Both the position numbers and the translations under genes were made by a program. From an uncultured Burkholderiales bacterium (GTDB lineage Bacteria; Pseudomonadota; Gammaproteobacteria; Burkholderiales; Burkholderiaceae_C), in the NCBI GenBank assembly GCA_903856875.1, contig CAIODE010000219.1, positions 1-13,658 on the forward strand: a stretch of DNA of 13,658 bases, written 5' to 3'. This document shows, one piece after another, positions 12,879-13,658 of this stretch (positions are counted from its first letter, which is position 1; each line of letters opens with the position of its first letter). Below the pieces are notes generated by a model. The model made no database searches. It saw only the letters and a list, made by a program, of their open reading frames with translations, and was not told where the DNA came from.

Positions 12879-13658
12879 ATGCCTTTCTCCAAGGTTCGCG
12901 ACGTCACGCTCCATTACCGCGTTTTTGGCCAGACCGGCCCGTGGCTGGCCCTCATTACCGGCGGACGCCGTGGCTTTAATGAGTTCATTCCCTTTGCCGA
13001 AAAAATTGCCGCCAAAGGATTCCAAGTTTTGCTTCACGACCGTCGCAACACGGGCGCCTCGGATGTGCTCATTGCTGGCCAAGATGGTGAAGAAGAAATT
13101 TGGGCAGACGACTTGGCTGTCTTGTTAGACCAACTGGGCGCCTCTCCCGCCTTCATTGGCGGCACCTCTTCGGGCGCACGTTTGTCCATGCTCTACAACC
13201 AACGCCACCCACAAAACGTCAAGGGCTTGCTGCTCATGCGCGTCACGGGTGGCGACTTTGCAGCGGGCCGCTTGCCAGATACCTACTACGGTCAATTTAT
13301 CAAAGCAGCCCAGCAAGGCGGCATGAAAGCGGTTTGCGACACTGAGCAATACCAAGAGCGCATTCAAGCCAACCCGGCCAACTTGCCTCGCCTTATGGCC
13401 ATGGACCCCCAGGAATACATCCGTGTCATGGAACACTGGTTGTCTATATTTTTGCGCGGCCCTCGCAAGCCCGTGCTGGGCATGGAAGACGATGTGATGC
13501 GCGCCATCAAGGTGCCCACCATTGTGATTCCTGGCAATGACAAAACGCACGCTTCGGTCAATGGCATAGCAGCGGCATCGCTCATTCCAAAAAGCATTTT
13601 GTTCCAGTTGCCCATTGAAGACCAAGACGTGGCCGTGTTGCCATTCTCAGACTGGGAA
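12879..13658 (+). CDS. Alpha/beta hydrolase, 3' end beyond the window
   Basis: A frame from the ATG at 12879 stays open to the last base, giving 260 residues without a stop. It has the alpha/beta hydrolase plan: LHYRVFGQTGPWLALITGG (oxyanion strand, GG at 28-29) and VLLHDRRNTGASD (50-62). The nucleophile elbow is GGTSSGA (94-100), with Ser97 in G-x-S-x-G. VPTIVIPGNDKTHAS near 221-235 holds the acid-loop Asp. The catalytic histidine would be expected further on, outside the window or near its edge. It follows the cupin gene by 21 nt, so co-transcription is likely; the ribosome binding site is weak (AGAAAG). The substrate is unknown. 3-oxoadipate enol-lactonase (PcaD) belongs to this fold and pcaIJ is nearby, but the sequence is not a clear PcaD. 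Confidence 0.83.
   Translation, partial: MPFSKVRDVTLHYRVFGQTGPWLALITGGRRGFNEFIPFAEKIAAKGFQVLLHDRRNTGASDVLIAGQDGEEEIWADDLAVLLDQLGASPAFIGGTSSGARLSMLYNQRHPQNVKGLLLMRVTGGDFAAGRLPDTYYGQFIKAAQQGGMKAVCDTEQYQERIQANPANLPRLMAMDPQEYIRVMEHWLSIFLRGPRKPVLGMEDDVMRAIKVPTIVIPGNDKTHASVNGIAAASLIPKSILFQLPIEDQDVAVLPFSDWE

Noticed and set aside
13125..13625. 166-codon minus-strand frame at the right edge
   Set aside because: It is antisense to the alpha/beta hydrolase, which shows the nucleophile elbow and family order. The antisense product has no recognisable features.
1..13658. Mobile elements, phage genes, CRISPR, toxin-antitoxin or defence systems
   Set aside because: I looked on both strands and saw no transposase, integrase, repeat array or defence-type domain. 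The content is catabolic and transport genes.

Overview
The window looks like a catabolic accessory region from a betaproteobacterium, most likely Burkholderiales and perhaps Comamonadaceae. The main reasons are three periplasmic substrate-binding proteins of the Bug (tripartite tricarboxylate transporter, TTT) family, which is greatly expanded in that order. Near-textbook PcaI/PcaJ and LigJ-type enzymes, compact operons and roughly balanced base composition also fit. Genus cannot be fixed from sequence reading alone. I saw no rRNA, tRNA, CRISPR array, insertion sequence or transposase, and no recognisable transcription regulator.

Layout. At the left edge is the 5' part of a minus-strand gene (about 1-193) that resembles LVIVD/beta-propeller proteins. 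It is followed by three modules, each headed by a Bug protein. Module 1 (+, 293-2154) is Bug1, a VOC (glyoxalase/extradiol-fold) protein starting at TTG, and a small DUF1330 protein starting at GTG. Module 2 (-, 4887-2157) is Bug2, a LigJ-type 4-oxalomesaconate hydratase and an RraA/LigK-type aldolase. These two enzymes correspond to the last two steps of the protocatechuate 4,5-cleavage (and gallate) pathway, giving pyruvate and oxaloacetate. Module 3 (+, 5042-7752) is Bug3 and a D-aminoacylase-like amidohydrolase. Modules 2 and 3 are divergent from a 154-nt control region with a good sigma70-like promoter on the minus strand.

Next come a luciferase-like flavin-dependent monooxygenase (-, 8883-7756) and a divergent MFS carrier (+, 9044-10282). 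They share a 160-nt intergenic region that holds two perfect short palindromes. Then follows a minus-strand operon (12207-10239) of a carboxymuconolactone-decarboxylase-family protein, PcaI and PcaJ (3-oxoadipate CoA-transferase). Divergent from it are a cupin protein (12372-12857) and an alpha/beta hydrolase that runs off the right edge (12879-13658).

How it may work together (inference). The window carries the ends of two aromatic or dicarboxylate routes (LigJ/LigK-like and PcaIJ), extra oxidative and hydrolytic enzymes, and several uptake proteins. It has neither a classical ring-cleaving dioxygenase nor the TctA/TctB membrane subunits of TTT transporters. The notable architectural signal is the repeated 'Bug protein first, enzymes after' operon plan.
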